Virus record (IMG/VR): IMGVR_UViG_3300032607_000481
Location: 1 to 23,104 of that record
DNA length: 23,104 nucleotides
Direction: 5' to 3' (one strand)
DNA from: a virus
The translations under genes were made by a program, and so were the position numbers. The notes beneath the pieces are model-generated. The model made no database searches and was not told the DNA's origin. It was given only the letters and a program-made list of their open reading frames with translations. Shown here piece after piece: positions 22,334 through 23,104 of the stretch; within the stretch, counting starts at the first letter, position 1, and every line of letters starts with the position of its first letter.

Positions 22334-22621
22334 ATGAATACATGGATGACTCAATACAATGTTTTACACAAATATGCTCGGAATGTTGCACGTTCCTTTG
22401 ATAATGAAATTGAGGCTAAAGAGTGGGCATTCGCTATGAATTTTCACCGAGACCTTTATGTCGTTGAGAAGTTTAACCCATATAAGAGTGTTCATCGTTT
22501 TGAAATTATTGACGAAACTGGACGATCTCGTTTGTATGCAGGGGTTGACATTGAGGTATCTATACAGGATAATGGTTATACCATGAAAGTATTTGTAGAC
22601 GAAAGAGGAGACGGTGAGTAA
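22334..22621 (+). CDS. Hypothetical protein, 95 aa
   Basis: AAGGAG precedes ATG 22334. The product begins M-N-T-W-M-T-Q-Y-N-V-L-H-K-Y-A and has an alpha/beta pattern with A-K-E-W-A-F-A-M-N-F-H and a C-terminal beta stretch Y-T-M-K-V-F-V. No family was recognised. It is the first gene of a tight run of four that continues past the right edge. Confidence 0.65.
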   Translation: MNTWMTQYNVLHKYARNVARSFDNEIEAKEWAFAMNFHRDLYVVEKFNPYKSVHRFEIIDETGRSRLYAGVDIEVSIQDNGYTMKVFVDERGDGE

Positions 22622-22814
22622 GAAATCGCTATTGCAAGACAAGTATTCCGCTGACGCAGAACGTGTTGTCAGTCTTATTACCCAAAGCGAGATAAAGCAA
22701 CGAGAGCAAGCAGCCTATGACAGGGGCTACCGACGTGGCTACATCTTGTCCGCTATCTTTTTATTCATCGGTATGGTTGTTTATTCTATCATTAAGGCTT
22801 GGTTAGGCTCATGA
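22614..22814 (+). CDS. Small membrane protein, 66 aa
   Basis: GTG 22614 follows GAGGAG. The first part is a charged helix (D-R-G-Y-R-R-G-Y), followed by one hydrophobic helix at about residues 43-61. It overlaps the preceding gene by eight bases and the next by four (ATGA). Probably anchored with its N-terminus in the cytoplasm. No family was recognised. Confidence 0.62.
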   Translation: MSKKSLLQDKYSADAERVVSLITQSEIKQREQAAYDRGYRRGYILSAIFLFIGMVVYSIIKAWLGS

Positions 22815-22966
22815 CACAAAAAGAATTAGAAGACGTGTTTGCTGCTAATGCAGCATTTACAGAAACTCTATCGGGAATGCTTAACGGATTAATCAATTCG
22901 GGATTTTCTCGTGAAGTAGCAGAACAGATCATTCTTATGACACTGAAAGGAAAGAAAGATGAGTAA
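22811..22966 (+). CDS. Hypothetical protein, 51 aa
   Basis: The ATG overlaps the previous TGA. The product begins M-T-Q-K-E-L-E-D-V-F-A-A-N-A-A-F and is almost wholly helical, with G-F-S-R-E-V-A-E-Q-I-I-L near the end. Its stop overlaps the next gene's start by eight bases. It resembles short helical actinophage proteins of unknown role. Confidence 0.58.
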   Translation: MTQKELEDVFAANAAFTETLSGMLNGLINSGFSREVAEQIILMTLKGKKDE

Positions 22967-23104
22967 AGTAAAAGTTGGCGACCGTGTTCGAGTTGTTGTT
23001 GAAGGCACCGTCCAAAATATAACTCTAAATGAGCATGTTCAGGTTTGTGGCGTGTATTACTACTTCGATGAAAACAGCAAGGTCGGTCTCGTCTCGATTG
23101 AGGT
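22959..23104 (+). CDS. Small beta-barrel-like protein, N-terminal part
   Basis: ATG 22959 follows GGAAAGAA. The frame is open to the right edge. The visible part M-S-K-V-K-V-G-D-R-V-R-V-V-V-E-G-T-V has the look of an SH3-like barrel, as in many short phage proteins. The C-terminus lies outside the window. Confidence 0.6.
   Translation, partial: MSKVKVGDRVRVVVEGTVQNITLNEHVQVCGVYYYFDENSKVGLVSIE

Overview
The window is part of a lytic-type bacteriophage genome whose host is probably an actinobacterium. The phage evidence is a terminase pair, a tail-fibre-like protein, many short overlapping genes, seven tRNA genes and a phage-borne tmRNA. The actinobacterial evidence is a WhiB-family regulator, a DUF7455-like zinc protein, an FmdB-like zinc ribbon and a ThyX thymidylate synthase. 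Base composition looks low to moderate in G+C by eye, lower than is usual for actinobacteria. I see no integrase, attachment site, CRISPR array or insertion sequence, and the host genus cannot be fixed from the sequence.

Layout, plus strand first. Positions 1-2749 hold the tail of a DUF3310-like gene, an unknown gene, a small-terminase-like gene and the large terminase. Positions 2770-7477 hold nrdI-nrdE-nrdF-glyA as one tightly packed unit. Positions 7491-8376 hold a promoter with a leaderless gene, then tRNA Asn, Gly, Asp and Thr separated by unusually structured spacers. Positions 8407-11862 are a run of small genes including an endonuclease VII-like nuclease, two zinc-ribbon proteins, a SLOG-like protein, a deoxycytidylate-deaminase-like enzyme and whiB. 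Positions 11897-14279 hold virion-associated genes ending in a tail-fibre-like protein and a bidirectional terminator.

From about 14340 the strand changes. A tmRNA and an HNH gene lie on the minus strand, followed by a plus-strand Stealth-like gene that converges on a minus-strand GT4-type glycosyltransferase. Then come minus-strand tRNA-Arg, a four-helix membrane protein, tRNA-Leu, tRNA-Met and thyX, and about fifteen small minus-strand genes reaching to 21977. A divergent promoter region at 21984-22070 separates these from a second plus-strand cluster running off the right edge.

How the genes fit together: NrdI/NrdE/NrdF make deoxynucleotides, the deaminase can make dUMP, GlyA can supply methylene-tetrahydrofolate and ThyX can use it to make dTMP, so the phage carries most of a private dTTP supply line. 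The tRNAs and tmRNA support translation of a phage whose codon use probably differs from its host. The glycosyltransferase and Stealth-like protein suggest modification of sugar polymers. The most general regulatory pattern is a promoter form in which a -10 hexamer is followed by exactly 6 bases and then ATG, seen at about eight places on both strands and implying leaderless mRNAs.
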